Assembly (NCBI RefSeq): GCF_007197735.1
Contig: NZ_CP041637.1
Span: forward strand, 930,001 to 994,000
Length of the DNA: 64,000 bases
DNA from: Formosa sediminum
Lineage (GTDB): Bacteria > Bacteroidota > Bacteroidia > Flavobacteriales > Flavobacteriaceae
Direction of reading: 5' to 3'
The notes below the pieces were generated by a model. It ran no database searches. It was given only the letters and a program-made list of their open reading frames with translations, and was not told the DNA's origin. Made by a program: the position numbers and the translations under genes. Shown piece after piece: positions 17,871 to 26,743 of this stretch (the stretch's first letter is position 1; the number at the start of each line of letters is the position of its first letter).

Positions 17871-19559
17871 ATGGGTAACAAAAAATATCATGAAAGAACT
17901 AGAGCTCAAGAGAGTTCAGGGGCAATAGAACGCATGTATATTACAATGCGTCATTTGTTCAATCGCGGCTTTTATAAGCCAATGGGTATCTCTGGCGAAA
18001 CCCTTAGAGAGGCGTTGTTACTTTTAAGACCAGAAATTTATGGTTCTGTTGGCGATGAAAAAGCAGAGTTAGAAGGTCTGTTATATATTATAGATAGATT
18101 ACCAATTGGTATTGAAGAATGTCGGTACATTAACTTAACGAGCGACGAAGGATATGCAGATTCTCATTTTAAAGCAATAATTCCACCTAAAAGACGTCGT
18201 AACTGTTATCGGATTGATGATGACCAGATGAATATTGAAATTACTCGAGGCAGATCTGAGATTTATGATATTCTTACGCATCTTACGTTTTTATTCATTG
18301 AGTCTCATAAGATTAGTAAACACGTTTTAATTGATGATAAAGGAAAAACCACTAGAGATTGGTTAAAACTTGAAAAAGTCGTTCTTGAAAACAAAGAATT
18401 AACAGAGCCAGAACGAGAAACAGCTATCACCTATACTGCAAATATATTAGGCCGAACTTTTAATGAAATTACAGGAATTTATAATCAATTTTCTACTCCA
18501 GACCGGCCAGAACGTTTATTGCATATTGTATATTGGTTAGGAAAATTAGCAATTGAAGAGATTATAAATAACGATAAACGTACCGTTACGTTTAGTCCAA
18601 TGCTAAGAGAGCGATTAGGACACCATATTCATGGCGAAGTTTGGGCTAATAATATAAAACAAACTCTTCATAAAAATAAATTATTACAACGTCCTATTCA
18701 CGTTATAAGTGCGAATATGCATAGTGTTATGAATACGCTTTTTGCTCCAACGGCTTTAAAAACATTAATGGCTAAAAAAGACATTTTTGAAGTATATGAA
18801 GCTATCAGTAATAATGAAAATAAGTCTTTAAGAAGTAAAGTAAATAAAGAAGCATTACAAAATGGAATGATTTTTATTAAAGATACTTCAGGAACAAATA
18901 TAGATGTTCAAATTTTTGATACATCAAAATTAGATACATCAAAATTAGATTTTAATGCTAACGATAGTAAGCTAAAAGAAGAAAAGCCCGTAATTTTAGT
19001 TATGGATTATGCTTTTGGTGAACAGGCTTATGAAACTATAGACGAACTTTTGAAACCTTATAAAATTGAAGGTAAAAAAGTGCATTTAAATGTCGAGTCT
19101 CTTTCTATTATGGGTAAAGCAGGAATTTTAGAAGGAGGTAAAGGTGATATTATGATCCCTTCGGCACATATTTTTGAAGGAACAGCAGATAATTATCCTT
19201 TTAAAAACGAATTAAATAAAGCCGATTTAGAAGGACAAGGAATAGATGTTTACGAGGGTGCAATGATAACGGTATTGGGAACGTCTCTTCAAAACAAAGA
19301 TATTTTAAAATTCTTCTATAACTCTACTTGGAATGTTATTGGGTTAGAGATGGAAGGTGCGCATTACCAAAAAGCCATTCAGTCTGCTTCTAAAGTAAGA
19401 GGGAATATCTCTTCTGATGTTAAAGTCAGATATGCTTATTATGCTAGTGATAATCCATTAGAAACCGGAGGTACTTTAGCCTCAGGAGGTTTAGGAACCA
19501 CAGGAGTTAAACCTACTTACTTAATTACAAGAACCATTTTACAACAAATTTTTAATTAA
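17871..19559 (+). CDS. Conserved Bacteroidota protein (DUF6909-like) with nucleoside-phosphorylase-like C-terminus
   Basis: The 562-residue protein is probably the family called DUF6909; that name is from memory. The N-terminal half is helical without a known motif. The C-terminal part from about 370 on reads like a PNP/UDP-phosphorylase fold: ILVMDYAFGEQAYE, SLSIMGKAGILEGGKGDIMIP, then VYEGAMITVLGTSLQN and IGLEMEGAHYQKAI, the last matching the MEMEG substrate motif of nucleoside phosphorylases and nucleosidases. An AMP-nucleosidase-like activity is therefore conceivable, but not shown. A 15-base tandem duplication at 18918-18947 gives the local repeat DTSKLDTSKLD. It follows the GH3 gene by 27 bases. 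Confidence 0.7.
   Translation: MGNKKYHERTRAQESSGAIERMYITMRHLFNRGFYKPMGISGETLREALLLLRPEIYGSVGDEKAELEGLLYIIDRLPIGIEECRYINLTSDEGYADSHFKAIIPPKRRRNCYRIDDDQMNIEITRGRSEIYDILTHLTFLFIESHKISKHVLIDDKGKTTRDWLKLEKVVLENKELTEPERETAITYTANILGRTFNEITGIYNQFSTPDRPERLLHIVYWLGKLAIEEIINNDKRTVTFSPMLRERLGHHIHGEVWANNIKQTLHKNKLLQRPIHVISANMHSVMNTLFAPTALKTLMAKKDIFEVYEAISNNENKSLRSKVNKEALQNGMIFIKDTSGTNIDVQIFDTSKLDTSKLDFNANDSKLKEEKPVILVMDYAFGEQAYETIDELLKPYKIEGKKVHLNVESLSIMGKAGILEGGKGDIMIPSAHIFEGTADNYPFKNELNKADLEGQGIDVYEGAMITVLGTSLQNKDILKFFYNSTWNVIGLEMEGAHYQKAIQSASKVRGNISSDVKVRYAYYASDNPLETGGTLASGGLGTTGVKPTYLITRTILQQIFN
18918..18947 (+). repeat. 15-base tandem duplication inside the DUF6909-like gene
   Basis: GATACATCAAAATTA occurs twice without a gap and is followed by GAT. 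It adds one extra DTSKL unit in frame, in what looks like a linker between the N- and C-terminal parts. Slipped-strand duplication is the likely origin. Confidence 0.85.
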
Positions 19560-19562
19560 AAA

Positions 19563-20651
19563 ATGAACTCCAATCTACCAGAAAACTCAAACTCTAATAT
19601 ATCCCAAAAACAACAAAATTCTACAGATGAAGTTGATTTAATTGTGTTATTTAATTACATAGGTAAAGGTTTTTCTAATTTATTTAAGTTTATAGGTAAA
19701 CTATTTATTTATCTATTTAAAGGCTTAATATATCTTTTAAAACCTATTGTTATATATGGAAAAATAATAGCAATAGTTATGAGTGTGTGTGTTATATTAG
19801 GCTATTTAATAGATAAAAATAAACCAGTTGTTTATACTTCTAATATGTTAGTTAAGCCTTATTACGATTCAAAATTTCAGCTTATTAACAACGTAAAATA
19901 CTACAATTCTCTTTTAAGTAATAAAAATTATGAGGATATTGCTAAAATATTTCACATAGACACAGTTACTGCAAAAAGCATAAAGAAATTAGAAGTTAAT
20001 CCAGGACCAGAAACAGAAACAGATTTGATTATTGAGTATGAAGAATTTTTACAAAATACAGATTCTGTTACAGCAAGTAAATTTACTTACGAGAAATTTC
20101 TAGACCGACGCGATATTTATTCTCCTAAGATCTATGAAATTAGTGTTGAATCATTAAAAAATGATATTTTTAATGATTTGGAAGTGGGGTTAAATTCTAC
20201 ATTTGAAAATAAGTACTCTAAACGATTAATGGAAAAACGAAATCAATTACTTGATTTTCAAAAAGAGACTATAAATTCATCTTTAGTTAAAATAGATTCG
20301 TTACAAAAAGTGTATATTTCAGTTTTAGAAGAAGAATCTAAATCACAGTCAAGAAAAGGAATGACTATTAGTGATGGTTTATCTTTTGAAAAAGATAAAT
20401 CTGTGACTAAAGAATATGAATTATTTAACAAAGAAATAGAGTTAAGAGCGCAATTAGTTGAAATAGAAACAGAGCGATTAGAAGAAGATTCTCTTTTCGA
20501 AATTGTTTCAAGTTTTAAAAGTGTAGGTAACCAAGTAACAGCAATTAGCAAAAAATATATGTTTATACTACCTTTAATTGCTTTCATTTTATTGTATGTG
20601 GTATTTGCAGGAATAAAAATTATTAAATTTATAAAGAATTATGAAGGGTAA
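19563..20651 (+). CDS. Wzz-like polysaccharide chain-length/co-polymerase protein
   Basis: A 362-residue membrane protein with hydrophobic N-terminal segments at about 38-60 and 66-88, a large middle region with coiled coils (about 205-250 and 275-315), and a C-terminal helix at about 332-354. This layout, two membrane ends around a periplasmic helical domain, is that of Wzz/chain-length determinant proteins, although no proline-rich motif is obvious. It begins three bases after the previous gene and overlaps rfbB by 11 bases, so it opens the polysaccharide operon. Function is inferred from topology and position. Confidence 0.65.
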   Translation: MNSNLPENSNSNISQKQQNSTDEVDLIVLFNYIGKGFSNLFKFIGKLFIYLFKGLIYLLKPIVIYGKIIAIVMSVCVILGYLIDKNKPVVYTSNMLVKPYYDSKFQLINNVKYYNSLLSNKNYEDIAKIFHIDTVTAKSIKKLEVNPGPETETDLIIEYEEFLQNTDSVTASKFTYEKFLDRRDIYSPKIYEISVESLKNDIFNDLEVGLNSTFENKYSKRLMEKRNQLLDFQKETINSSLVKIDSLQKVYISVLEEESKSQSRKGMTISDGLSFEKDKSVTKEYELFNKEIELRAQLVEIETERLEEDSLFEIVSSFKSVGNQVTAISKKYMFILPLIAFILLYVVFAGIKIIKFIKNYEG

Positions 20652-21660
20652 AACTTCAATTTTAGTGACCGGAGGAGCAGGTTTTATTGGCTCAAATTTT
20701 GTTCCTTATTTTTTGGAAGAAAACAAAGATATTCACCTTGTAAACTTAGATAAGTTAACTTATGCAGGTGATTTAAAAAATGTATCAGAAGTTGAAGGTG
20801 ATCCTAATTATACTTTTGTTGAAGGCGATATTTGTGATCGTGGTTTAATTGAAGAGTTATTTGATAAATATAACTTCTCAGGTGTTATTCACTTTGCAGC
20901 AGAATCTCATGTAGATAATTCTATTAAAAATCCAGATGCGTTTATGCAAACTAATATTTTTGGTACTTTCAATTTAATTGATGTAGCTAAAAAGCATTGG
21001 ATGAATGGACCATTCGAATTTAAAGAAGGTTGTGAAAATAATAAATTTCACCATATCTCTACAGACGAAGTTTATGGAACTTTGGGCGAGACAGGTATGT
21101 TTTTAGAAACTACACCATATGCACCTAATAGTCCATATAGTGCTTCAAAAGCCTCTTCAGATTTTGTTGTTAGAAGTTATTTTCATACTTATGGGATGAA
21201 TGTTTTAACCACTAATTGTTCTAACAACTACGGGCCAAAACAACATGATGAAAAATTAATTCCAACTATAATTAGAAAGGCACTTGCAGGTGAAGATATT
21301 CCAATTTATGGAGATGGTAAAAATATTCGTGATTGGTTATATGTGTTAGACCATTGTAAAGGTATTGCTCTGGTTTACAATACAGGAAAATTTGGAGAAA
21401 CTTATAATATTGGTGGTAGAAACGAACGCGACAACATGTATATTGTAAATACCATATGTGGTATTTTAGATAGTATGTTCCCGAAAGATAAATCTTATGG
21501 AGATCAAATTACATTTGTAAAAGATCGTGCTGGACATGACTTCCGTTATGCCATAGATGCTTCAAAATTAGAAGATGAATTAGGGTGGAAAGCAGATGAA
21601 AATTTTGAAACAGGTATTAAGAAAACCATAGAGTGGTATATCAATAAATATAAAAACTAA
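20641..21660 (+). CDS. rfbB: dTDP-glucose 4,6-dehydratase
   Basis: This is the second step of dTDP-L-rhamnose synthesis. The 339-residue short-chain-dehydrogenase protein has the NAD-binding [10 protein letters not shown] at residues 10-19, [10 protein letters not shown] with the catalytic Thr-Asp-Glu triad region, and the active-site [10 protein letters not shown]. The [10 protein letters not shown] segment is typical of RmlB. It overlaps the Wzz-like gene by 11 bases and is followed one base later by rfbA. Confidence 0.97.
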   Translation: MKGKTSILVTGGAGFIGSNFVPYFLEENKDIHLVNLDKLTYAGDLKNVSEVEGDPNYTFVEGDICDRGLIEELFDKYNFSGVIHFAAESHVDNSIKNPDAFMQTNIFGTFNLIDVAKKHWMNGPFEFKEGCENNKFHHISTDEVYGTLGETGMFLETTPYAPNSPYSASKASSDFVVRSYFHTYGMNVLTTNCSNNYGPKQHDEKLIPTIIRKALAGEDIPIYGDGKNIRDWLYVLDHCKGIALVYNTGKFGETYNIGGRNERDNMYIVNTICGILDSMFPKDKSYGDQITFVKDRAGHDFRYAIDASKLEDELGWKADENFETGIKKTIEWYINKYKN

Positions 21661-21661
21661 G

Positions 21662-22528
21662 ATGAAAGGAATTATTCTAGCAGGAGGTTCAGGAACCAGA
21701 CTACACCCCTTAACATTATCTGTGAGTAAGCAGTTAATGCCTATTTATGACAAACCCATGATTTATTATCCGTTATCTACATTAATGTATGCGGGTATTA
21801 ATGAGATTTTAATTATTTCGACTCCAAAAGATTTGCCTTTATTTGAAGATTTACTAGGGGATGGAAAAAAATACGGTTGTAAATTTGAATACGCAGTACA
21901 AGATGCTCCAAATGGTTTAGCCGAAGCTTTTATTATTGGAGCAGATTTTGTTGGCAACGATAAAGTAGCTTTAATTTTAGGAGATAATATTTTTTACGGT
22001 ACAGGTTTGGCAAAATTATTACAAGCCAATAACGATCCTGAAGGTGGCATTATTTATGCGTATCGTGTACATGACCCAGAGCGTTATGGCGTTGTAGATT
22101 TTGATGCGAATGGTCAAGCGATTTCAATAGAAGAAAAACCTGAAGTTCCGAAATCTAATTATGCAGTTCCAGGGATTTACTTTTATGATAATTCTGTAAT
22201 TGAAATTGCTAAAAACATTAAACCAAGTCATAGAGGTGAATTAGAAATAACCGATGTAAACAAAGTCTATTTAGAGCAAGGTAATTTAAATGTAAGTATA
22301 CTAGATAGGGGTACAGCTTGGTTAGATACAGGTACGTTTCAATCGCTTATGCAAGCGTCTCAATTTGTTGAGGTTTTAGAAGAGCGTCAAGGTTTAAAAA
22401 TTGGATCTATTGAAGCTGCTGCTTATGAAATGGGATATATATCTGCTGAAGAATTTGAAGCCTTAGCTCAACCACTATTAAAGAGTGGTTATGGAAGAAA
22501 TTTATTAGGATTATTAAATAAAAAATAA
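21662..22528 (+). CDS. rfbA: Glucose-1-phosphate thymidylyltransferase
   Basis: It makes dTDP-glucose from dTTP and glucose-1-phosphate. The 288-residue length is standard for RmlA. The nucleotide-binding signature [20 protein letters not shown] spans residues 8-27, followed by [22 protein letters not shown] near 110, and the C-terminal [14 protein letters not shown]. The stop overlaps the start of rfbC by one base. Confidence 0.97.
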   Translation: MKGIILAGGSGTRLHPLTLSVSKQLMPIYDKPMIYYPLSTLMYAGINEILIISTPKDLPLFEDLLGDGKKYGCKFEYAVQDAPNGLAEAFIIGADFVGNDKVALILGDNIFYGTGLAKLLQANNDPEGGIIYAYRVHDPERYGVVDFDANGQAISIEEKPEVPKSNYAVPGIYFYDNSVIEIAKNIKPSHRGELEITDVNKVYLEQGNLNVSILDRGTAWLDTGTFQSLMQASQFVEVLEERQGLKIGSIEAAAYEMGYISAEEFEALAQPLLKSGYGRNLLGLLNKK

Positions 22529-23073
22529 TGACAGTTACAGAAACTAAATTAAAGGATTGCTTTATTTTAGAACCACAAGTATTTGGTGACAAAAGAGGGT
22601 ATTTTCTTGAATCTTATAATGCTGAAACTTTTAATAAATTAACTGGTCTAGATGTTACTTTTGTTCAAGATAACGAATCATTTTCTTCTAGAGGCGTTTT
22701 AAGAGGACTTCACTACCAACTAGGTGAACACGCCCAAGCAAAACTTGTACGTGTAGTGAAAGGAGAGGTGTTAGACGTAGCTGTAGATATTAGGAAGGAT
22801 TCTCCAACTTTTGGTCAGCATGTTGCAGTTAGACTTACAGAAGACAATAAAAAACAGTTATTCGTTCCGCGTGGTTTTGCTCACGGATTTGTAGTGTTAA
22901 GTGAAACAGCGATTTTTTCTTATAAATGTGATAACTTCTACAATAAAGCCTCCGAAGGCAGTATAATTTATAACGATAAAACTTTAAATATCGATTGGCA
23001 AATTGATGAAAGTGAAATGTTAATTTCTGAAAAAGATACTGTTTCACCTTCACTAGAAAACGCAACTTTATAA
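22528..23073 (+). CDS. rfbC: dTDP-4-dehydrorhamnose 3,5-epimerase
   Basis: It epimerises C3 and C5 of the 4-keto sugar. The 181-residue cupin has FVQDNESFSSRGVLRGLHYQ near residues 46-65, containing the catalytic His, the KLVRVVKGEVLDVAVDIR strand and VPRGFAHGFVVLSETA. One-base overlaps link it to rfbA and rfbD. Confidence 0.96.
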   Translation: MTVTETKLKDCFILEPQVFGDKRGYFLESYNAETFNKLTGLDVTFVQDNESFSSRGVLRGLHYQLGEHAQAKLVRVVKGEVLDVAVDIRKDSPTFGQHVAVRLTEDNKKQLFVPRGFAHGFVVLSETAIFSYKCDNFYNKASEGSIIYNDKTLNIDWQIDESEMLISEKDTVSPSLENATL

Positions 23074-23921
23074 TGAGAATTTTAGTTACAGGAGGAAACG
23101 GTCAATTGGCATCATGTATTAAAGATGTTAGTAAAAACGAGAATAAGTTACAGTTTATTTATACAGATTCAGAAAATTTAGATATTACAAATCAGCAACA
23201 GGTTGCTGATTTTTTTCAAAATAACAATTTTGATTGGTGTATTAACTGTGCTGCATATACTGCAGTAGATAAGGCCGAATCTGATGTAGATATAGCTCGA
23301 AAAGTAAATAAAGATGGTGCAAAACATTTAGCAATTGCTTGTAAAGAAAACAGCGTGAAGTTAATTCATGTGTCTACAGATTTCGTTTTCGATGGTAAAT
23401 CTTCAATACTATATTCAGAAACAGATGAAACTAATCCAATAGGTGTTTACGGGTTAACGAAGTTAGAAGGCGAACAAGCTATTCAAGACACATTAGAGAC
23501 TTATTTTATTTTGAGAACATCTTGGTTATATTCTGAACATGCTAACAATTTTATGAAGACGATGTTGCGTTTAGCTGAGACACGACCAGAATTAAACGTG
23601 GTTGCAGACCAAATTGGTACACCTACTTATGCTACAGACCTAGCTCAGGTTGTAGTTTCAATTATTGCTCAAGATAGCACAAACTATGGTTTATATCATT
23701 ACAGTAACGAAGGTGTTGCAAGTTGGTATGATTTTGCGGCAGCTATCTTTGAATTAGCAAATTCAGAAACTAAAGTTTTTCCAATAAGAACAGAAGCCTA
23801 TCCTACACCCGCAGCGCGACCACAGTTTAGTGTAATGGATAAATCTAAGATTAAAGACTGTTTTAATATTACTATTCCGTATTGGAGAACGAGTTTAAAA
23901 CAAGCCCTAAAAAATTTATAA
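23073..23921 (+). CDS. rfbD: dTDP-4-dehydrorhamnose reductase
   Basis: The last enzyme of dTDP-L-rhamnose synthesis, using NAD(P)H. At 282 residues it has the dinucleotide motif GGNGQLASC near residue 7, INCAAYTAVDKAESD, VSTDFVFDG, the catalytic YGLTKLEGE and RTSWLYSEHANNFMKTM. With rfbB, rfbA and rfbC it gives a complete rhamnose donor pathway. cysQ begins directly at the next base after its stop. Confidence 0.96.
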   Translation: MRILVTGGNGQLASCIKDVSKNENKLQFIYTDSENLDITNQQQVADFFQNNNFDWCINCAAYTAVDKAESDVDIARKVNKDGAKHLAIACKENSVKLIHVSTDFVFDGKSSILYSETDETNPIGVYGLTKLEGEQAIQDTLETYFILRTSWLYSEHANNFMKTMLRLAETRPELNVVADQIGTPTYATDLAQVVVSIIAQDSTNYGLYHYSNEGVASWYDFAAAIFELANSETKVFPIRTEAYPTPAARPQFSVMDKSKIKDCFNITIPYWRTSLKQALKNL

Positions 23922-24716
23922 ATGAATCAAGATTTAAAAATCGCTATCGAAGCGTCTTTAAAAGCTGGAGAAGTTATTATGCAAGTGTATGATACAGCTT
24001 TTAATGTAGAATTAAAAGATGATAAATCACCACTTACGGAAGCCGATAAAAAGGCAAATGATATTATTAATTCATTTTTAATACCAACAGAAATTCCAAT
24101 TATAAGTGAAGAAAATAAACAAACTGATTATAACATCAGAAAAACTTGGGAAACATGTTGGATTGTAGATCCTGTAGATGGTACTAAAGAGTTTATTAAG
24201 CGTAATGGTGAATTTACAGTAAATATTGCTTTAGTTACCAATGGAAAGCCTGTATTAGGGGTTATTTACGTACCTGCAGTAAAGACTTTGTATTATGCGG
24301 ACGTTAATACTAAAAAAGGATTTAAAGTGGTGTTAGATAGTCATAACTCAACTTTAGATTTTATATTAGAACATGCCACACCATTACAACCTAAAAAAGC
24401 AAACTCTAATCCAGTACAAGTTGTAGGAAGTCGCTCACATATGAGTCAAGATACATTAGATTTTGTAGACACTTTAAAAGAAAAAGGAAGTGATGTCGAA
24501 ATAGTATCTAAAGGTAGTTCTTTAAAATTTTGCTTAGTAGCAGAAGGTAATGCAGATGTATATCCAAGATTTGCACCAACTATGGAGTGGGATACAGCGG
24601 CAGGTCAAGCCATTTGTAATGCTGTAGGAGTAGAAGTTATCTCTAAAGATACAGAAAAAGGATTATTGTATAATAAAGAGAATTTATTAAATCCATATTT
24701 CCTAGTTACTCTATAG
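23922..24716 (+). CDS. cysQ: 3'(2'),5'-bisphosphate nucleotidase CysQ
   Basis: CysQ removes the 3'-phosphate from PAP, the by-product that inhibits sulfotransferases, and can also act on PAPS. The 264-residue protein shows the inositol-monophosphatase-family metal motif DPVDGTKEF near residue 86, with EENK upstream, and WDTAAGQAI near 227. It is placed directly after rfbD, with no gap, inside a glycan locus that also has a sulfotransferase. The expected job here is recycling PAP made during glycan sulfation. Confidence 0.93.
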   Translation: MNQDLKIAIEASLKAGEVIMQVYDTAFNVELKDDKSPLTEADKKANDIINSFLIPTEIPIISEENKQTDYNIRKTWETCWIVDPVDGTKEFIKRNGEFTVNIALVTNGKPVLGVIYVPAVKTLYYADVNTKKGFKVVLDSHNSTLDFILEHATPLQPKKANSNPVQVVGSRSHMSQDTLDFVDTLKEKGSDVEIVSKGSSLKFCLVAEGNADVYPRFAPTMEWDTAAGQAICNAVGVEVISKDTEKGLLYNKENLLNPYFLVTL

Positions 24717-24720
24717 GATA

Positions 24721-24751
24721 ATTGTTTTAGTGAAAAAAATAGTTACATTTG
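24721..24751 (+). promoter_or_regulatory. Promoter for the DUF2061-cysC-cysD-cysN unit
   Basis: ATTG, 19 bases, then TACATTTG matches the Bacteroidetes promoter with one mismatch in the upstream box. It starts just after the cysQ stop and 28 bases separate its -7 box from the DUF2061 ATG, so sulfate activation can be transcribed apart from the rhamnose genes. Confidence 0.65.
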
Positions 24752-24779
24752 TCCTAATTAGAACAAGGCATAAGTCTAT

Positions 24780-25205
24780 ATGAAAATAAAAGATACTTCA
24801 CATAAAAGGCATATTTTTAAGGCAATTACTTGGAGAATTGTCGGAACTTTAGACACTATTTTATTGTCTTGGTTAATATCCGGAGATCCGCTTACAGGTT
24901 TAAAAATTGGTTTTGCTGAGATTACAACCAAAATGATTTTATACTATTTGCACGAACGTGTGTGGTTTAAAGTCGATATGGAGGAAAGCAATAAGCGCCA
25001 TATTTTTAAAACCATTACTTGGCGTATAGTAGGTACTTTAGACACCATGACTTTGGCTTGGTTAATATCTGGAGACCCGATGGTTGGACTTAAAGTTGGG
25101 GGTACAGAAGTGCTTACCAAAATGCTCTTATATTATTTGCATGAAAAAGCATGGTATAAAATTAATTTTGGATTAGATAAAAATAAACGTCATACTCAAG
25201 AATAA
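24780..25205 (+). CDS. Tandemly duplicated DUF2061 membrane protein
   Basis: The 141-residue protein consists of two copies of one domain, residues about 8-66 and 74-132. Each opens with KRHIFK(A/T)ITWRIVGTLDT, has a hydrophobic (L/A)WLISGDP hairpin and closes with TKM(I/L)LYYLHE(R/K). DUF2061 proteins are small membrane proteins of unknown function. It shares its last base with the first of cysC and is driven by the same promoter, so a role linked to sulfate or PAPS, such as transport or membrane recruitment, is a fair inference, not a demonstrated one. Confidence 0.88.
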   Translation: MKIKDTSHKRHIFKAITWRIVGTLDTILLSWLISGDPLTGLKIGFAEITTKMILYYLHERVWFKVDMEESNKRHIFKTITWRIVGTLDTMTLAWLISGDPMVGLKVGGTEVLTKMLLYYLHEKAWYKINFGLDKNKRHTQE

Positions 25206-25810
25206 TGAAAGAGAACATAATACCTCACGATTATCAAATATCTCGAGGAGACCGACAAGTTAAGAATCAGCACAATTCGTTTTTAATGTGGTTTACAGGA
25301 CTTTCAGGCTCTGGGAAATCTACCATAGCGAATGTCGTAGAGCAAAAATTATTTCAAAAAGGAATAAAAACATATACCTTAGACGGAGATAATATTCGCA
25401 AAGGAATAAATAATGATTTAACCTTTGCTCCTGAAGACCGAACAGAAAATATACGCCGAATTGCCGAGATTTCTAATTTAATGATCGATGCAGGTGTGGT
25501 TACTTTAGCAGCGTTTGTTTCACCGTATAAAAAAGATAGGTTAAACATAAAAAATATTGTTAAAGAAGATAATTTTATAGAGATTTACATCAATACAAGT
25601 GTAGAAGAATGTGAACGAAGAGATGTAAAAGGACTGTATAAGAAAGCGAGAGCTGGAGAAATAAAAAATATGACGGGTATTTCGGCGCCTTATGAGGCTC
25701 CAGAAAATCCAGATATTGAAATAAAAACAGAAGAGGTATCTGTAGAAGATGCCGCTAATAAAATTGTAGAATATATATTACCTAAATTAAAAATAGAGAG
25801 CAATGAGTAG
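25205..25810 (+). CDS. cysC: Adenylyl-sulfate kinase
   Basis: CysC phosphorylates APS to PAPS, the universal sulfate donor. The 201-residue protein has the P-loop GLSGSGKST at residues 32-40, the APS-binding DGDNIRKGINNDLTF, and FVSPYKKDR with the usual phospho-Ser position. It is a stand-alone kinase, not fused to CysN. It overlaps DUF2061 by one base and cysD by eight. Confidence 0.96.
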   Translation: MKENIIPHDYQISRGDRQVKNQHNSFLMWFTGLSGSGKSTIANVVEQKLFQKGIKTYTLDGDNIRKGINNDLTFAPEDRTENIRRIAEISNLMIDAGVVTLAAFVSPYKKDRLNIKNIVKEDNFIEIYINTSVEECERRDVKGLYKKARAGEIKNMTGISAPYEAPENPDIEIKTEEVSVEDAANKIVEYILPKLKIESNE

Positions 25811-26711
25811 TAAGTATTATTTAAATTATTTAGATGAATTAGAGAGTGAAGCCATCTATGTTTTAAGAGAAGTTTGGGCTCAATTTCAGAATCCTGTAAT
25901 TTTGTTTTCTGGAGGGAAAGACTCAATTGTAATTACACATTTAGCGAAAAAAGCATTTTATCCTTCAAAAATTCCTTTTCCTTTAATGCACGTAGATACA
26001 GGCCATAACTTCCCTGAAACTATTAAATTTAGAGATGATATTATTAAAGAATTAGGCGTTAACTTAATTGTTGGTTCTGTACAAGAATCTATTGATGACG
26101 GTAGAGTTGCAGAAGAAAAAGGAAAAAATGCAACACGTAATGCTTTACAAATTACTACACTTTTAGATGCTATAGAAGCTAATAAAGTAGATTGTGCTAT
26201 TGGTGGAGGTAGACGAGACGAAGAAAAAGCAAGAGCAAAAGAGCGTTTCTTTTCGCATAGAGATGACTTTGGACAATGGGATCCAAAAAACCAACGACCA
26301 GAACTTTGGAATATCTTTAATGGTAAATATTTTGAAGGAGAACATTTTAGAGCATTCCCAATTAGTAACTGGACAGAAATGGATGTTTGGAACTATATTA
26401 AACGCGAAAATATTGCAATTCCGTCACTGTATTTTGCTCACGAAAGAGAAGTTGTTTGGAGACAAGATGCATGGATTCCAAATTCTGAATTCTTAGTTTT
26501 AGAAGATCACGAAGAAGTTGTTACAAAGAAAATAAGATTTAGAACCTTAGGAGATATTACCATTACAGGTGGTATAGAATCTGATGCAGATACGCTAGCT
26601 AAAATTGCCGATGAGGTTGCCGGAATGCGCCAAACAGAACGAGGTAATAGAAGCGATGATAAACGATCTGAATCTGCAATGGAAGACAGAAAACGTCAAG
26701 GATACTTTTAA
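25803..26711 (+). CDS. cysD: Sulfate adenylyltransferase subunit 2
   Basis: CysD is the ATP-pyrophosphatase subunit that makes APS from sulfate and ATP. The 302-residue protein has the PP-loop FSGGKDSIV at residues 35-43, HVDTGHNFPET near 62, GGGRRDEEKARAKER near 138, and the C-terminal REVVWRQDAW and ERGNRSDDKRSESAMEDRKR typical of the family. Its start overlaps cysC by eight bases. cysN follows after 32 bases. Confidence 0.97.
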   Translation: MSSKYYLNYLDELESEAIYVLREVWAQFQNPVILFSGGKDSIVITHLAKKAFYPSKIPFPLMHVDTGHNFPETIKFRDDIIKELGVNLIVGSVQESIDDGRVAEEKGKNATRNALQITTLLDAIEANKVDCAIGGGRRDEEKARAKERFFSHRDDFGQWDPKNQRPELWNIFNGKYFEGEHFRAFPISNWTEMDVWNYIKRENIAIPSLYFAHEREVVWRQDAWIPNSEFLVLEDHEEVVTKKIRFRTLGDITITGGIESDADTLAKIADEVAGMRQTERGNRSDDKRSESAMEDRKRQGYF

Positions 26712-26743
26712 ATCAACAATCAATAATTTTAGAATACGTACAT

